From assembly GCA_964370405.1 (NCBI GenBank), contig CAYJJB010000033.1:1-21603 (forward strand): 21,603 nucleotides of DNA, read 5' to 3'. Numbering within the stretch: position 1 is the first letter of the stretch; the number at the start of each line of letters is the position of its first letter. Made by a program: the position numbers and the translations under genes. The DNA comes from SIG603 sp964370405. GTDB taxonomy: Bacteria > Bacillota > Clostridia > Oscillospirales > Acutalibacteraceae. Positions 7,781 through 16,369 of this stretch are shown piece by piece. The notes under the pieces are model-generated. The model worked only from the letters and a program-made list of their open reading frames with translations. It did no database searches and was not told where the DNA came from.

Positions 7781-7886
7781 GAATTTTTTATTTATATATT
7801 ATTTTTCTTTAAAACTATTGCTTTTTGTAATATCTTGTGGTATTTTTATTTTAATAAAAAAATATATACTATATAGTTTTGGTTGA

Positions 7887-8046
7887 TGATATCGGGAGAG
7901 GGCACGGATTACGTGACGCCGAAGGTGAAAATGCAAAAAACTCTCAGGCAAAAGGACCGATATTTGACAAACTCCGGAAATCTGTTTTACAGTACCGACG
8001 AAGCAATCCTTTTTATTAGGAGAATCTTTCAGGTTAAATGACGGGG
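7887..8046 (+). ncRNA. Tandem glycine riboswitch controlling the gcv operon
   Basis: Two consecutive aptamers precede gcvT. Aptamer 1 (7889-7963) is canonical: P1 ATATCGG/CCGATAT, GGGAGAG, GCCGAAGGTG, then ACTCTCAGGCAAAAGGAC. Aptamer 2 (about 7972-8046) is more divergent: P1 CTCCG (7972-7976) with CGGGG (8042-8046), core ACCGACGAAGCAA and TTTCAGGTTAAATGAC; its GAAA (7977-7980) pairs with TTTC (8027-8030) in place of the usual GAGAG/CTCTC. The linker TTTGACAAA may pair with the leader, as in known tandem forms. The class normally turns expression on when glycine is plentiful, and the downstream terminator arrangement fits that. A weak TATACT or TATAGT -10 box lies at 7865-7877, but no convincing -35 was found. 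Confidence 0.93.
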
Positions 8047-8074
8047 CGCACTTTTTTAAGTGTGCCCTTTTTTT
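8044..8074 (+). terminator. Riboswitch expression-platform terminator
   Basis: GGGCGCACTT (8044-8053) pairs with AAGTGTGCCC (8058-8067; one G-T pair), followed by seven T. Its first three bases are shared with the 3' strand of P1 of the second aptamer, so aptamer P1 and terminator stem compete. It lies 33 bases before the gcvT ATG. Confidence 0.88.
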
Positions 8075-8106
8075 GTTTTGTAATTTTAAAAATTTAGGAG
8101 GATATT

Positions 8107-9174
8107 ATGGAAAAGAAAACACCACTTTATGATGAGCATGTAAAGCTTTTGGGGAAAATTGTGCCCTTTGCAGGATATCTGCTTCCCGTGCAGTATAGCG
8201 GAGTAATAGCAGAACACAATGCAGTAAGAAACGATGTGGGAATATTTGATGTATCTCACATGGGTGAGCTTTTATTAAAAGGAAAAGACTGTCTTGAAAA
8301 TCTTAACAGAATAATGACAAACAGTTTTGATACCATGCAAATAGGCGCTTGCAGATATACATTAATGCTCTATCCAAACGGAACACAGGTAGATGACTTA
8401 ATAGTTTATAAAAAAGCTGAGGATGAGTATTTGCTTGTTTTAAACGCATCTAACACCGAAAAGGATATAGCGTATATAAGCCTAAACTTAAAAGGTGACT
8501 GCAAAGCCACTGATTTAAGTGATGAAACTGCACAAATTGCACTGCAAGGTCCAAATTCAAAAGCTGTTATTACCAAATACTGTAGTGAAGAAGAACTTCC
8601 AACAAAATATTACAGCTTTAAAGAAGATGTTATGATAGCAGGTGTAAAATGTTTAGTTTCAAGAACAGGTTACACTGGTGAATTTGGTTATGAAATATAT
8701 TTAGACCCAAAAGATGCACCGAAAGTATGGAGTGCATTTGTAGAAGGTGGTGCACTACCTTGCGGGCTTGGGGCTAGGGACACATTAAGGCTTGAAGCTT
8801 CAATGCCACTTTATGGTCATGAGTTATCAGATGAAATACATGTAATGTCAACAGGACTTAATTTTGCGATAAAAACCGACAAAGAAGATTTTATAGGGAA
8901 AAGTGAAGTGTTAAATCCACCTGCAAACTTACCTGTTCGTGTAGGCCTAAAAGTGACAGGAAGAGGAATAGTGCGTGAAAATGAGGTTGTTTTGTCAAAT
9001 GGAATACAAATAGGAAAAACAACAAGCGGTACACATTGCCCACATTTAGGAGCAGCTTTTGCAATGGCTTATGTCGATAAACAATTTTCAGAAGTTGGCA
9101 CAGAACTTATAGCAGTAGTTAGAGGACGTGAGATACCTGTAAAAGTAGTTTCACTACCTTTTTATAAAAAATAA
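8107..9174 (+). CDS. gcvT: Glycine cleavage system aminomethyltransferase (T protein)
   Basis: Transfers the one-carbon unit from the aminomethyl-lipoyl arm of GcvH to tetrahydrofolate, releasing ammonia and giving 5,10-methylene-THF. The 355-residue length is normal for the family. It has the conserved N-terminal PLYDEHVKLLGKIVPFAGY and DVGIFDVSHMGE, the folate-binding region with the conserved aspartates at 96-97 (GTQVDDLIVYK), the SRTGYTGEFGYEIY motif, and GLGARDTLRLEA. AGGAGG lies five bases before the ATG. It is the first gene of the riboswitch-controlled operon, with gcvH 24 bases downstream. Confidence 0.98.
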   Translation: MEKKTPLYDEHVKLLGKIVPFAGYLLPVQYSGVIAEHNAVRNDVGIFDVSHMGELLLKGKDCLENLNRIMTNSFDTMQIGACRYTLMLYPNGTQVDDLIVYKKAEDEYLLVLNASNTEKDIAYISLNLKGDCKATDLSDETAQIALQGPNSKAVITKYCSEEELPTKYYSFKEDVMIAGVKCLVSRTGYTGEFGYEIYLDPKDAPKVWSAFVEGGALPCGLGARDTLRLEASMPLYGHELSDEIHVMSTGLNFAIKTDKEDFIGKSEVLNPPANLPVRVGLKVTGRGIVRENEVVLSNGIQIGKTTSGTHCPHLGAAFAMAYVDKQFSEVGTELIAVVRGREIPVKVVSLPFYKK

Positions 9175-9198
9175 GATTAAATTTAAAGGAGAATAAAA

Positions 9199-9576
9199 AT
9201 GAAAATTTTAGAAAATTTAAAGTACACAAAATCTCATGAGTGGATTGAGGAAGTAGCAGAAAACACATTTAAAGTAGGTCTTACAGATTATGCGCAAAGT
9301 CAACTTGGTGACTTAGTATTTGTTAACTTGCCATCAGAAGGCGATGACATGACAGCTGGTGATAGTTTTGGCGATGTTGAAAGCGTTAAAGCGGTTTCAG
9401 ATTTATACAGTCCTGTAAGTGGTGTTGTGGCTGAAATTAATGAAGAACTTTTAGATGCACCTGAGAGTATTAATGAAGATGCATATAGTGCTTGGCTTGT
9501 AAAAGTAAGCGATGTAACAGATTTTGAAGAGCTTTTAGATGCTTCAGAGTACGAAGAATATTGTAATAGTCTTTAA
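9199..9576 (+). CDS. gcvH: Glycine cleavage system H protein (lipoyl carrier)
   Basis: The swinging-arm carrier that shuttles the aminomethyl group and electrons between the P, T and L proteins. At 125 residues it is typical. The lipoyl-attachment lysine is Lys64 in ESVKAVSDLYSPVSG, and the N-terminal KSHEWIE and LTDYAQSQLGDLVFV match the family. AAAGGAG lies nine bases upstream of the ATG. The lipoate ligase encoded in the same operon is the likely modifying enzyme. Confidence 0.98.
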   Translation: MKILENLKYTKSHEWIEEVAENTFKVGLTDYAQSQLGDLVFVNLPSEGDDMTAGDSFGDVESVKAVSDLYSPVSGVVAEINEELLDAPESINEDAYSAWLVKVSDVTDFEELLDASEYEEYCNSL

Positions 9577-9583
9577 AAAATAG

Positions 9584-9637
9584 CCCGTCGCTTTCAATAT
9601 TTACTATTGACACGACGGGTGTTTTGAATTTTTTCAA
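9584..9637 (+). other. Intercistronic hairpin between gcvH and gcvPA
   Basis: CCCGTCG (9584-9590) pairs with CGACGGG (9613-9619). Inside it TCAATA pairs with TATTGA across a short internal loop, and a T-rich tract (TGTTTTGAATTTTTT) follows. It occupies most of the only long gap in the operon (99 bases). It could be a partial terminator or a processing/stability element that makes GcvT and GcvH more abundant than GcvP. Confidence 0.55.
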
Positions 9638-9675
9638 TTTTGTGCCGACGTACAGCGGCGGAATGGAGTATTAAT

Positions 9676-10992
9676 ATGGGAAGCTATATACCATCAACAA
9701 AAGAGCAGATAAACGAGATGCTTAATACATTAAATATTAAAAGTTCTATAGAACTTTTTTCAGATGTGCCACAAAATTTAATGCTAAATAAATTTGATTT
9801 AGACCATGGGGTTACAGAGCCTGAACTTATTGAATATGCAACAAAACTTGCAAATAAAAATAAAGTATATTCATCAATTTTCAGAGGTGCAGGTGCTTAT
9901 AATCACTACATACCATCCATAGTAAAAAGAGTTACAGCAAAAGAGGAGTTTATAACAGCTTATACTCCATATCAAGCAGAAATTAGCCAAGGTATTTTAC
10001 AAACAATTTTTGAATATCAAAGCATGATTTGCGCACTTACAGGAATGGATGCATCAAATGCATCTGTATATGACGGTGCAACAGCTGCGGCCGAGGCTGT
10101 TGCTATGTGCAGAGAAAAAAATAAAAATAGAGTTATAGTTTCAGATACTATAAATCCTATGGTGCTTGAAACAATAAAAACTTATTGTTTTGGAAATGGA
10201 ATGGAAGTATTTGTTATACCTTCAAAAGATGGAAAAGCAGATACAGAGTTATTAACCAAAACTTTAGTTAAGGGCGATGCATGTGTATATGCAGAAGAGC
10301 CTAATTTTTACGGTATAATTGAAGATTATGAAGAGATAGCAAATATCGCCCATGAAGTAGGCGCAAAATTTATTATGGGAGTAAACCCTATTGCTGTGTC
10401 AGTTTTAAAAACACCTGCAGAATATGGTGCGGATATAGCAGTGGGTGAAGGACAACCTTTAGGTATGCCTTTGTCATTTGGTGGTCCATACCTTGGTTTC
10501 ATGGCATGTAAATCAGCACTTTCAAGAAAACTTCCTGGAAGAATTGCTGGTGAAACAGTAGACTCTAAGGGTGAGCGCTGCTTTGTGCTAACTTTACAGG
10601 CAAGGGAGCAACATATAAGACGTGAGAAGGCATCAAGTAATATATGCTCAAACCAAGCTCATTGTGCAATGACAGCAACTGCTTATATGTCAACTTTAGG
10701 TGCAAAAGGCATGAGTGAAACAGCAATGCTTTGTTATGACAAGGCACATTATCTAGCTAAAGAACTAACAAAAATAGATGGATTTAATCTTAAATTCACA
10801 AGTGAATTTTTCCATGAGTTTTTAACTACTTGTCCAGTAGACGCGGATAAACTTCTAAAATATTTATCAGATAGCGATATCTTAGGTGGACTTAATGTAA
10901 ATGGCGATATTTTATGGTGTGCTACAGAACAAAACTCTAAAGAAGACATAGATAATTTAATCATAAAAATTAAGGAGGCTTTAAACGTATGA
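9676..10992 (+). CDS. gcvPA: Glycine dehydrogenase (decarboxylating) subunit 1
   Basis: The alpha subunit of the two-subunit P protein, which together with GcvPB decarboxylates glycine and loads the aminomethyl group onto GcvH. I place the start at the ATG at 9676 (438 residues, MGSYIPSTKEQINEML), where GGAG is seven bases upstream; a TTG-started extension to 9640 would add twelve residues unlike the family. Recognisable family segments are YIPSTKEQ, FRGAGAYNHYIPSIV, TAYTPYQAEISQGILQTIFE, GQPLGMPLSFGGPYLGF and RREKASSNICSNQA. The stop overlaps the gcvPB ATG by four bases (ATGA), indicating translational coupling. Confidence 0.97.
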   Translation: MGSYIPSTKEQINEMLNTLNIKSSIELFSDVPQNLMLNKFDLDHGVTEPELIEYATKLANKNKVYSSIFRGAGAYNHYIPSIVKRVTAKEEFITAYTPYQAEISQGILQTIFEYQSMICALTGMDASNASVYDGATAAAEAVAMCREKNKNRVIVSDTINPMVLETIKTYCFGNGMEVFVIPSKDGKADTELLTKTLVKGDACVYAEEPNFYGIIEDYEEIANIAHEVGAKFIMGVNPIAVSVLKTPAEYGADIAVGEGQPLGMPLSFGGPYLGFMACKSALSRKLPGRIAGETVDSKGERCFVLTLQAREQHIRREKASSNICSNQAHCAMTATAYMSTLGAKGMSETAMLCYDKAHYLAKELTKIDGFNLKFTSEFFHEFLTTCPVDADKLLKYLSDSDILGGLNVNGDILWCATEQNSKEDIDNLIIKIKEALNV

Positions 10993-12419
10993 AATTAGTA
11001 TTTGAAAAATCAGTAAAAGGCAGATACTGCTCTGTTGTTAGAAAATCAGATGTAGAAAGTGTAAAGCTTCCTGACATGTTCTCAAGAAAAACTAGTCTTG
11101 ATTTACCAGAGCTTTCTGAAATTGATATAAGTCGTCACTATACAGAACTTGCAAAGCAAGTGCATGGAGTAAACGATGGTTTTTATCCACTTGGAAGTTG
11201 CACAATGAAATATAACCCAGCTGTGCACGAAGAAATAGTGTCATTTAAAGGTTTCTCTGGTGTTCACCCTTTACAAAGTGTAGATACCGTGCAGGGAAGC
11301 ATGGAAGTGCTATATGATGCAGAAAAAATGATATGCGATATAACAGGAATGGACGTAGTAACTTTCCAACCAGCGGCAGGCGCCCATGGCGAATTTACAG
11401 GAATTTTGATGATTAAGGCATATCATGAGTCAAGAGGAGATTTTAAAAGAACAAAAATTATTGTTCCCGACTCTGCCCATGGCACAAACCCAGCAACTAC
11501 TGTTATGACAGGTTATGAGGTTATAAATGTTCCATCATATGAAGATGGAAGTGTAAACGTTGAAAAACTTCGTGAAGTGGTGGATGATACTACAGCAGGT
11601 TTAATGCTTACAAACCCTAATACGCTAGGAATTTTTGATAAGAATATACTGGAAATTACAGATATAATACATAAGGCAGGTGGACTGAATTATTATGACG
11701 GTGCTAACCTTAATGCTATTATGGGTGTAGTAAGACCAGGAGATATGGGTTTTGATGTTATACATCTAAATCTTCATAAAACAATGGCAACACCTCACGG
11801 TGGTGGCGGACCTGGTTCAGGTTCTGTTGGCGCAAAAGATATATTAAAACCTTTCTTACCTGTTTTTCACCCGGTAAAAACAGAAAATGGTTTTGAGTGG
11901 CATAATGCAGAAAAAACTATAGGTCGTGTAAAAAGCTTTTACGGAAACTTTTCAGTTTCGCTTAAAGCACTGCTTTACATGAAAACATTAGGAATAGGCG
12001 GACTAAGAGAAGCTGCAAAAACTGCGGTTTTAAATGCAAACTATATGAAGCATAAATTTGAACCACACTGCAAAATTGCACATGATGGTTTTTGTATGCA
12101 CGAATTTGTAATGTCACTAGAAGATGTTAAAAAAGAAACAGGTGTTACAGCGCTTGATATAGCAAAATCTATGCTTGACTATAAAATGCATCCACCTACA
12201 ATGTACTTCCCATTAATAGTTAAAGAAGCCTTAATGTTTGAGCCGACAGAAACTGAGTCAAAAGAAACTCTTGATTTTGCCTGTGATGCAGTTATTTCAC
12301 TTATTAAAAAGGCATATGTAAATCCTGAGGAACTTAAAGCTTCGCCTCTTACAACTCCTATAGGAAGACCTGACGAGGTAACGGCGGCAAGAAAACCAAA
12401 ACTTAGGTATATGCCATGA
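10989..12419 (+). CDS. gcvPB: Glycine dehydrogenase (decarboxylating) subunit 2
   Basis: The PLP-carrying beta subunit of the P protein. At 476 residues it matches the family. The PLP-binding lysine is Lys264 in HLNLHKTMATPHGGGGPG. Other conserved segments are FYPLGSCTMKYNP, FQPAAGAHGE, DSAHGTNPAT and LTNPNTLGIF. AAGGAGG lies within the end of gcvPA, and the start overlaps its stop codon. The TGA stop in turn overlaps the ATG of the lipoate ligase gene, so three genes are directly coupled. Confidence 0.98.
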   Translation: MKLVFEKSVKGRYCSVVRKSDVESVKLPDMFSRKTSLDLPELSEIDISRHYTELAKQVHGVNDGFYPLGSCTMKYNPAVHEEIVSFKGFSGVHPLQSVDTVQGSMEVLYDAEKMICDITGMDVVTFQPAAGAHGEFTGILMIKAYHESRGDFKRTKIIVPDSAHGTNPATTVMTGYEVINVPSYEDGSVNVEKLREVVDDTTAGLMLTNPNTLGIFDKNILEITDIIHKAGGLNYYDGANLNAIMGVVRPGDMGFDVIHLNLHKTMATPHGGGGPGSGSVGAKDILKPFLPVFHPVKTENGFEWHNAEKTIGRVKSFYGNFSVSLKALLYMKTLGIGGLREAAKTAVLNANYMKHKFEPHCKIAHDGFCMHEFVMSLEDVKKETGVTALDIAKSMLDYKMHPPTMYFPLIVKEALMFEPTETESKETLDFACDAVISLIKKAYVNPEELKASPLTTPIGRPDEVTAARKPKLRYMP

Positions 12420-13408
12420 GTTTAAAGGCGTATACGCTTATTAGTGAAGCGTTTAACCCGTATAAAAACTTAGCGCTTGAAGAATATTTGCTTTATAATT
12501 TGCAAGATAATGAGATTATAATGTATTTATGGCAAAATAAGCAGACGGTTGTGATAGGTAAAAACCAAAACTGCAGAGCAGAGTGTAAGCTTGAAGAATT
12601 AAGTAATGACGGCGGATATCTTGCAAGAAGACCCTCAGGTGGCGGTGCGGTATATCATGATTTAGGAAATTTAAATTTTACTTTTCTGGCTAAAAAGGAC
12701 ATTTATGATGTGCAAAAGCAACTTGATGTAATAATTAAAGCAGTAGGTTTTTTAGGGCTAATTGCTAAAAAAAGCGGAAGAAACGACATAGCTATTGATG
12801 AAAGAAAATTCTCTGGTAATGCATTTTACAGTGCAGGTGACAATAAGTTTCATCATGGAACCATACTTATAAATGCCGACATGACAAAGCTTTCAAACTA
12901 TCTAACTGTATCCACTGCAAAACTTAAAAGTAAGGGTGTAAAATCTGTAAAGTCTAGGGTAGTGAATTTAAAAGAACTAAATACCGAAATTACGGTTGAT
13001 GCTGTGAAAACAGCACTTAAAAAAGCTTTTGAAGAAGTGTATAGTGTGAAGAGTGAAACGCTTTCAAAAGATAGGATTGATGAAGCTGAGCTTTTAAAAA
13101 GATTTGAAAAATTCTCATCAAATGACTGGCTTTATGGTGTTGAGCGTGAATATAATTATACTGCGCAGGATAGATTTTCGTGGGGTACGGTTGATATTTC
13201 ATTTTGTGTAAAAAATCAAGTGGTTAAACAGTGTGATTTTTTTACCGATGCGCTTGATGACAGCTTATCAGAAAAGCTTACTGATGCATTTGTAGGTGAA
13301 AATTTTGATAAAGACACCCTTTACTTCAAACTTGATAAGCTAGTCGGAGAAAATCCTCATTTAGAAGAAATAATAAGTGACATTAAAAGCACTTTGACGG
13401 AGGTATAA
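12416..13408 (+). CDS. lplA: Lipoate--protein ligase
   Basis: Activates free lipoate with ATP and attaches it to the lysine of GcvH (and possibly other lipoyl domains). The 330-residue protein has the LplA catalytic-domain signature RRPSGGGAVYHD at 71-82, NLALEEYLL and VVIGKNQN near the N-terminus, GRNDIAIDERKFSGNAF with the usual lipoate-site lysine, and a C-terminal accessory domain (FSWGTVDISFCVKNQ onwards). The start overlaps the gcvPB stop by four bases (ATGAG). The next gene begins directly after its TAA. Its operon position suggests dedicated lipoylation of GcvH from scavenged lipoate; no lipoate synthase is in the window. Confidence 0.93.
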   Translation: MSLKAYTLISEAFNPYKNLALEEYLLYNLQDNEIIMYLWQNKQTVVIGKNQNCRAECKLEELSNDGGYLARRPSGGGAVYHDLGNLNFTFLAKKDIYDVQKQLDVIIKAVGFLGLIAKKSGRNDIAIDERKFSGNAFYSAGDNKFHHGTILINADMTKLSNYLTVSTAKLKSKGVKSVKSRVVNLKELNTEITVDAVKTALKKAFEEVYSVKSETLSKDRIDEAELLKRFEKFSSNDWLYGVEREYNYTAQDRFSWGTVDISFCVKNQVVKQCDFFTDALDDSLSEKLTDAFVGENFDKDTLYFKLDKLVGENPHLEEIISDIKSTLTEV

Positions 13409-14749
13409 ATGAAACATTTTGATTTAATAGTTATAGGTGCAGGCCCTGGAGGTTACGTTGCAGCTTTGCATGCAGCAAAACTTTCTAAAACTGTAGCACT
13501 ATTTGAATTTAGCGAAGTTGGTGGAACTTGCCTTAACAGGGGCTGTATTCCAACAAAAGCTTTACTTAGACTTTCTAAAATTTATCATGAAACTGTAAAC
13601 GGAGCCCAAAGCGGTATAGTTTGTGAAAATATAAGTTATGATATGGAAAAAATGTATGATAGTGCAAGACATTCTGTATCTACACTTCGTGACGGAATTA
13701 AGTCTTTACTTCAAAAATCTAAAGTAGAGCTTATAAACCAAAAGGCCACAATAGTAGATAACAGGACAGTAAAAGCCGGTGACGAAATATATACGGCTGA
13801 CAAAATTTTAATTGCTACAGGAAGTCGCCCGTCTTTACCACCAATAAGCGGAATTGAGAGCGAAAATGTTCATACTAGCGATTATTTTTTACAAAACCCA
13901 GTAGATTGTAAAAGCCTTATAATTGTAGGTGGTGGCGTTATTGGTGTTGAGTTTGCTCAAGTTTATAACAGGCTTGGCTGTGAAGTTACAATAATTGAAG
14001 CAATGCCAAGACTTCTACCGCTTTTAGAGCGTGAAGTAGGGCAAAGTCTATCTATGGTATTAAAAAAGCGTGGGATAAATGTTATCACAGGTGCATCGGT
14101 AAAAGAAATTAGCAATACAGGTGATGATGTAAACTGTACATATGTCTTTAAAAATGAAGAACAAACTGTAAGGGCTGAAAAAATGCTTGTATGCACAGGA
14201 AGAACACCTAATACAGATACTTTGTTTGAAATGGATTTAGGTCTTGACATGCAAAGAGGCTATGTACCAGTAGATGAAAAATACATGACAAAACTAGATG
14301 GTGTTTATGCAATTGGAGATATAGTTCTAGGTGGAACACAGTTAGCACATGTTGCAGAAGCACAAGCTGCAAATTTTGTAGGTTTAAATTATGAAGGAAA
14401 GTCTGAAAAAAATATGGATATTATTCCATCTGTTGTTTTTACAGACCCTGAAATTGCTTGTGTAGGACTTGATGCCGACACGGCAAAAACAAAGGGCATA
14501 AATGTTAAAACTGTGAAAAAACTTACATCTTCAAACGGGAAATCAGTAATTGAAGAAGCTGACAGAGGATTTGTGAAGTTGTGCTTTGAACCTGACACGG
14601 GAATTTTACTTGGTGCAACACTTATGTGCACACATGCAGGTGAAATGGTAGGTGCTTTAGGCACAGCAATAGCAAACAAAATTACTCTAAAACAATTAGA
14701 GGAAACAATTTTCCCTCATCCAACAGTGAGTGAAACAATAATTTCATAA
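13409..14749 (+). CDS. lpdA: Dihydrolipoyl dehydrogenase (L protein)
   Basis: Reoxidises the dihydrolipoyl arm of GcvH with FAD and NAD+. The FAD site is IVIGAGPGGYVAALHA (about 7-22), and the redox-active disulphide is Cys41/Cys46 in GGTCLNRGCIPTK. The NAD-binding loop is GGGVIGVEFAQVYNRLGCEV, and GDIVLGGTQLAHVAEAQA is the second FAD motif. The C-terminal FPHPTVSE gives the catalytic His-Glu pair. At 446 residues it is slightly short, because the C-terminus ends soon after that motif and there is no N-terminal lipoyl domain. GGAGG lies within the end of lplA and the ATG directly follows that gene's stop. It is the last gene of the operon, before a terminator. Confidence 0.97.
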   Translation: MKHFDLIVIGAGPGGYVAALHAAKLSKTVALFEFSEVGGTCLNRGCIPTKALLRLSKIYHETVNGAQSGIVCENISYDMEKMYDSARHSVSTLRDGIKSLLQKSKVELINQKATIVDNRTVKAGDEIYTADKILIATGSRPSLPPISGIESENVHTSDYFLQNPVDCKSLIIVGGGVIGVEFAQVYNRLGCEVTIIEAMPRLLPLLEREVGQSLSMVLKKRGINVITGASVKEISNTGDDVNCTYVFKNEEQTVRAEKMLVCTGRTPNTDTLFEMDLGLDMQRGYVPVDEKYMTKLDGVYAIGDIVLGGTQLAHVAEAQAANFVGLNYEGKSEKNMDIIPSVVFTDPEIACVGLDADTAKTKGINVKTVKKLTSSNGKSVIEEADRGFVKLCFEPDTGILLGATLMCTHAGEMVGALGTAIANKITLKQLEETIFPHPTVSETIIS

Positions 14750-14779
14750 AAAATTAGTCTTCAAACATATTTTATATAG

Positions 14780-14810
14780 GTGGCTGTGGTGAAAATCACA
14801 GTCACTTTTT
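14780..14810 (+). terminator. Terminator of the glycine cleavage operon
   Basis: GTGGCTGTG (14780-14788) pairs with CACAGTCAC (14797-14805; one G-T pair), followed by five T, 30 bases after the lpdA stop. Confidence 0.85.
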
Positions 14811-14811
14811 C

Positions 14812-14840
14812 TTTACATATTTTGTTTATTATGATAAAAT
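14812..14840 (+). promoter_or_regulatory. Promoter of the solute-binding lipoprotein gene
   Basis: TTTACA (14812-14817) and TAAAAT (14835-14840), 17 bases apart, lie 45 bases upstream of the lipoprotein ATG and just past the preceding terminator. Confidence 0.65.
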
Positions 14841-14884
14841 ATGTTTAACAATATTAATAAAATTACATGAAGTGAGGTGTCTTT

Positions 14885-16290
14885 ATGAAAAAAATTAGAT
14901 TAATTACGGCAATGCTCTTGGTTTTTTCTCTAGTGGCATGTACCACAGGAGAAACAGCAAGCATTAACATTTTATCCCAAGATGTTGCAAGCGGTGGACT
15001 GTCGGGCACGCTTGATATATATATGGAAGAAAAAGAGTATAGCACTTCGCTCAAGCATAATTTGATTAAAGGCTTTAATGAACTTAACCCAGATGTTGAA
15101 ATCATCATAAGCGGTGATAAGGTTGATAGCATGAATATGGAGCGTGAGGAAGTTGATGTTGCTGAAAAAACCTCGCTAAATGATTTAAAAGTGCGCATGT
15201 CAAGCGGTGATGCACCAGACCTTATTTTTGGATTAAATGTGTCATATAAAGATTTTTTAGGTGGTAATTCCCTTTGGGATTTATATGAATTTATGGAAGC
15301 GGACGAAAGTTTTAATGAAGAAGATTACTTTATGCAGGTTATAGATGCATGGAAGTAGGCGGAAAGCTTCCAGCAATGCCACTTACCTTTTCCACAAGTT
15401 ACTATAGACTTAATAAAACTATTTTAGATGCTGTGGGAATTTCAGAAAACGACATTAATATGCTTGACTATAATTTCTTAATTGATACTTATAATGCGGT
15501 GGTAGACAGTGGTAAATTCCCTGAATTTGAAGCACTTTATATGGAGAATAGACTGTATACTGCGATACCGTCAATTGAGAACGAACTTGCATCTATGACC
15601 GACACGACCACATTTAGTGCAAATTATGAAGGCGATGAGTTTATATCATTTTTAAAAAAGATTGCCACTTATGAGGGGAAAATAGATTATACTGCAGATG
15701 AAACGATTGCACATATAGACTCCTACACCTTCCCGTTTCCCGATAATAGATTTTTATTATCTTACAGCATGAGTTTCTTCCCACTTTATATAGACCGAGC
15801 TATTACTGAATATGAAAACGCAACTACATTTTATCCACTTGAATCCTCAGACGGAAAAACTTCTGTGTATGTAAACGGTATAGCAATACCACAGGCCGCA
15901 GAAAATGCAGAGCTTGCGTGGGAATTTATAAAATACTGTATGTACGAAAGTGAAACAGTTGGAGTTATAGAGGTATCAAAGGCAGCACTTGAGTCTATTG
16001 GGCGCTGGGATGGCGATAGATTTGACGGCCATATTCCAATTAACAAAAATAATTTTGAAAAATATTTTGGGAAAATTATAAATAGATATTCAGATGAAGA
16101 AAAAGCCAACTTTTATGAAAGAGTAGACACTATTTTCAGTGGTGAAATTTATGTAGATATGCGACCGCTTGACTTAATCATCTCTCAGGCGGACATAGTA
16201 ATTGAATATCTTGACGGACTTATGACGGCAGAGGACTGTGCAAAAGCATTACAAGATAGGACAGAGCTTTATTTTGGAGAGCTTAGGTAA
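14885..16290 (+). pseudogene. Extracellular solute-binding lipoprotein, frameshifted
   Basis: A substrate-binding protein of an ABC importer, probably the carbohydrate family (SBP_bac_1-like), split into two frames. The first part (14885-15358, 157 residues) has a lipoprotein signal with lipobox LVAC (Cys19) and GDAPDLIFGLNVSYKDFL. The second (15349-16290, 313 residues) continues with GGKLPAMPLTFSTSYYRLNK and FPLYIDRAITEY and ends at about the normal length (about 468 residues joined). The natural reading IDAWKVGGKL requires one extra base near 15351-15358 (GGAAGTAGGCG, expected GGAAGGTAGGCG). No slippery heptamer is visible, and the second part has no convincing start signal. It could be a real inactivation, a recent mutation, or a base lost in sequencing. 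No permease genes are adjacent, so the substrate is unknown. The body shows no other damage, which favours a recent or artefactual event. Confidence 0.85.
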
Positions 16291-16312
16291 ATACTAAAGA
16301 GTATAGTAAAAC

Positions 16313-16341
16313 TTGCCCTATAACTTTTTTTATGATATAAT
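16313..16341 (+). promoter_or_regulatory. Promoter of the obgE gene cluster
   Basis: TTGCCC (16313-16318) and a perfect TATAAT (16336-16341) are spaced by 17 bases, about 28 bases upstream of the obgE ATG. No terminator was seen between the lipoprotein gene and this promoter. Confidence 0.7.
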
Positions 16342-16369
16342 AAGCTAAAACTGATTAAGGAATGATTAT

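Noticed and set aside
7738..7886. A further small gene between the tRNA and the riboswitch
   Set aside because: The stretch is very AT-rich, contains the tRNA promoter and a weak -10 for the riboswitch transcript, and has no ribosome site with an open frame.
9640..9675. TTG-started extension of gcvPA
   Set aside because: The twelve extra residues do not resemble GcvPA and the Shine-Dalgarno at 9665-9668 lies inside this stretch, pointing to the ATG at 9676.
15340..15365. Programmed -1 frameshift in the lipoprotein
   Set aside because: No X-XXY-YYZ slippery heptamer and no evident downstream pseudoknot; a lost base explains the break more simply.
15349..16290. The second half of the lipoprotein as an independent gene
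   Set aside because: It lacks a convincing ribosome site and signal peptide, and its sequence continues directly from the first half as one solute-binding fold.
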